From: Kaistella montana
Lineage (GTDB): Bacteria; Bacteroidota; Bacteroidia; Flavobacteriales; Weeksellaceae
NCBI RefSeq assembly: GCF_024436175.1
Contig: NZ_JANFQP010000001.1
Coordinates: 434,001-498,000, forward strand
Direction of reading: 5' to 3'
Length of the DNA stretch: 64,000 nt
Shown one piece after another: positions 62,235 to 64,000 of the stretch. Below the pieces are notes generated by a model. It had not been told where the DNA came from. It was given only the letters and a program-made list of their open reading frames with translations, and searched no databases. The stretch's first letter is position 1; the number at the start of each line of letters is the position of its first letter. Both the position numbers and the translations under genes were made by a program.

Positions 62235-64000
62235 ATGAAAAAACTCCAAGACATTCTTATTTCGACGCGTACGATGGCGATTTTGTTGCTGGTTTTTGCT
62301 ATTTCGATGGCGTATGCAACTTTCCTGGAAAACGATTTTGGTACTCCTGCCGCAAAAGCTTTAATTTATGAAGCAAAATGGTTTGAAGCAATTATGTTTC
62401 TTCTCATTTTAAATTTTATTGGAAATATTTCGAGATACCGACTTTTCCGCAGAGAAAAATGGCCGGTTTTGGTGTTTCACCTTTCATTTATTCTTCTTTT
62501 TATTGGAGGTGCAATCACGCGATATATTAGTTATGAAGGTATCATGCACATCCGCGAAGGAGAAACTTCAAACGAGGTAATTACTGACAAAAATTATTTT
62601 AAAATTCAAATTGAAGAAAAAGGAGATGTATTGAATTATCAAGATGTTCCTTTTACCATGATTTCCGATGAAGCTAAAAAAACAAAATTAATTGCTCAAC
62701 TTTTTGGAAAAACTTTCAAAGCTGGCTACGATTACCACGGAAAACAAATCAATGTAAAGCAATTGCAATTTATTCAGAGAAAAAAAGACAGTTTAATTGC
62801 TGATAACAACGGAATAGAATTTTTGCATTTGGTTTCTGCAGGAAATAAAGGCCGAGAGAATTTTTATATCAAATCTGGAGAAGCTAAATCGATCAACGGA
62901 ACTTTGGTTACTTACAATCGCGCGATTGAAGGTGCTGTAGAATTTCGAAATGATAATGGGAATTTAATGATCAAAACGCCTGTCGATGCTAATTTCATGA
63001 CGATGGCAACACAAGCAACCGGAACCACGAAAAAAGACGAATTCCAACCATTGGCTTTGAGAAGCCTTTACACTGTTAATGACCTGAAATTGGTTGTTCC
63101 AGAAGGTTTAAAGAAAGGAAAACTCATCGCTTATGAAGGTGATAGAAAGAAAGATAAGGATGTTCCAGATCAATTGACGGTTGAAGTTCAAGGACCGAAA
63201 ACAAAACAAATCGTGGATCTTTCGGTAGAAAAAGGAAATCCAAATGCGTTCAAACAAATTGCAATCGATGGAATGAACATTATTCTTGGTTTTGGACCGA
63301 AAGTTTACAACACCCCTTTCTCTTTGAAATTAGACAAATTCGTGATGGAAACTTACCCAGGAAGTTCATCGCCAAGTGCTTATGAAAGCCATGTTCAGAT
63401 CATCGACCAAGGCAAACAAACGCCTTATAAAATTTATATGAACCACGTTTTAAATCATGGCGGTTACCGTTTTTTCCAGGCGAGTTTCGATCCAGATAGA
63501 AAAGGAACCGTACTTTCTGTAAACCACGATTTCTGGGGAACTTTGATTTCATATATCGGTTATGCTTTATTGTTTTTAGGAATGTTTGTAACGTTCTTCT
63601 GGAAAGGTTCTCATTTCTGGAAGCTTAATGAAAATTTAAAATCGGTGAATAAGAAAAGAGTGGTAACTGTTTTATTGCTTTTATTAAGTTTAAATTTCAG
63701 TGCACAAGAAATCGACACGCACGGAACAGATGGTTCCGGAAAACAAACGCATTCCGCAAGTGATGGACACAACCACGGAAATGCAGATGCACTTTTGATG
63801 GAAGAACCTGCACCGAAAGAAACAGCCAGTTCATTTGCATTAAAATCTCCAAAAATGATTTCTGCGGATGAAATTATCGCCAGAAACCGTATTTCAAAAG
63901 AACATGCAGACAAATTCGGATATCTTTTGGTTCAGAATTACGAAGGACGAATCGTTCCGATGAATACTCAGGCTTTAGATGTTCTTCGAAAACTTTATAA
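62235..64000 (+). CDS. Cytochrome c biogenesis protein (ResB/CcsA type), C-terminus beyond window
   Basis: An open frame from the ATG at 62235 (MKKLQDILISTRTMAILLLV) continues past the right edge, with 588 complete codons visible. The N-terminal part shows helices (VLVFHLSFILLFIGGAITRY) and a large periplasmic region with ResB-like text (FKIQIEEKGDVLNYQDVPFT, FQASFDPDRKGTVLSVNHDFWG), then a further helix (YIGYALLFLGMFVTFFW). System II biogenesis uses ResB (CcsB) and CcsA to deliver and attach haem to c-type cytochromes. In Bacteroidota the two are often fused, and the remaining CcsA-like part is expected outside the window. Confidence 0.88.
   Translation, partial: MKKLQDILISTRTMAILLLVFAISMAYATFLENDFGTPAAKALIYEAKWFEAIMFLLILNFIGNISRYRLFRREKWPVLVFHLSFILLFIGGAITRYISYEGIMHIREGETSNEVITDKNYFKIQIEEKGDVLNYQDVPFTMISDEAKKTKLIAQLFGKTFKAGYDYHGKQINVKQLQFIQRKKDSLIADNNGIEFLHLVSAGNKGRENFYIKSGEAKSINGTLVTYNRAIEGAVEFRNDNGNLMIKTPVDANFMTMATQATGTTKKDEFQPLALRSLYTVNDLKLVVPEGLKKGKLIAYEGDRKKDKDVPDQLTVEVQGPKTKQIVDLSVEKGNPNAFKQIAIDGMNIILGFGPKVYNTPFSLKLDKFVMETYPGSSSPSAYESHVQIIDQGKQTPYKIYMNHVLNHGGYRFFQASFDPDRKGTVLSVNHDFWGTLISYIGYALLFLGMFVTFFWKGSHFWKLNENLKSVNKKRVVTVLLLLLSLNFSAQEIDTHGTDGSGKQTHSASDGHNHGNADALLMEEPAPKETASSFALKSPKMISADEIIARNRISKEHADKFGYLLVQNYEGRIVPMNTQALDVLRKLY

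Overview
The window looks like a chromosome segment from a low-GC member of the Bacteroidota, class Flavobacteriia, most likely the Chryseobacterium/Kaistella group (Weeksellaceae). The reasons are: promoters of the Bacteroidota type (TTTG about 19 nt upstream of TAnnTTTG) instead of -35/-10 boxes; weak Shine-Dalgarno sequences; a ResB/CcsA cytochrome biogenesis protein; a class II ribonucleotide reductase; a short alpha-glucan phosphorylase; TonB-type outer membrane proteins; and a chromosomal class A beta-lactamase of the kind carried by chryseobacteria. No prophage, plasmid backbone, complete insertion sequence or CRISPR array is visible.

Layout. 1-6.9 kb: edge-truncated DinB-like protein, possible nuclease-fold protein, alpha-glucan phosphorylase, FAD oxidoreductase, secreted nuclease, release factor 2, DedA protein. 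7-13.3 kb (mostly minus strand): dnaJ-grpE, an Nramp Mn/Fe importer with a clear promoter/operator, an OmpA-like protein, proS. 13.4-20.7 kb: surface lipoprotein, FadL-like porin, ZIP transporter, methyltransferase, RlmL-like enzyme, a tiny ORF coupled to a GT2 glycosyltransferase, a GC-rich inverted repeat, prmA. 20.8-21.8 kb: a gene-free kilobase with an 11-bp tandem repeat. 21.8-30.3 kb: cyanophycin synthetase, tatC, kdsD, recQ, a stand-alone plug-like protein and a GT4 glycosyltransferase whose start codon is out of frame across an A8 tract. 30.5-36.6 kb: class II nrdJ, lpd, a 21-bp minisatellite, KTSC protein, CvfB, zinc-ribbon protein. 36.7-43.8 kb: a complete histidine operon (hisG-D-C-B-H-A-F-IE) preceded by an encoded leader peptide with four consecutive His codons and an intrinsic terminator. 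43.9-49.4 kb: methionine aminotransferase, M28 peptidase, tRNA-Arg(CCT), uvrA. 49.4-56.8 kb: a tiny promoter-ORF-terminator unit, BtuB-like TonB receptor with DUF2490 partner, dnaN, pheT, META lipoprotein. 56.8-64 kb: acidic protein, polytopic membrane protein, 3-hydroxyacyl-CoA dehydrogenase, class A beta-lactamase, Gfo/Idh/MocA oxidoreductase, pcm, and the first part of a ResB/CcsA protein running off the right edge.

Functional links. The his genes form one translationally coupled operon that appears to be controlled by ribosome-mediated attenuation. The Nramp gene has a perfect palindrome over its -7 element, as expected for a metal-responsive repressor. Four housekeeping proteins (DnaJ, ProRS, RecQ, UvrA) lack some or all of the structural zinc cysteines usual in their families. 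The most notable candidates for new biology are the his leader, the homopolymer-gated glycosyltransferase, the Nramp operator, the tiny unit at 49.45-49.59 kb and the 21-bp repeat array. Most other genes are ordinary housekeeping genes.
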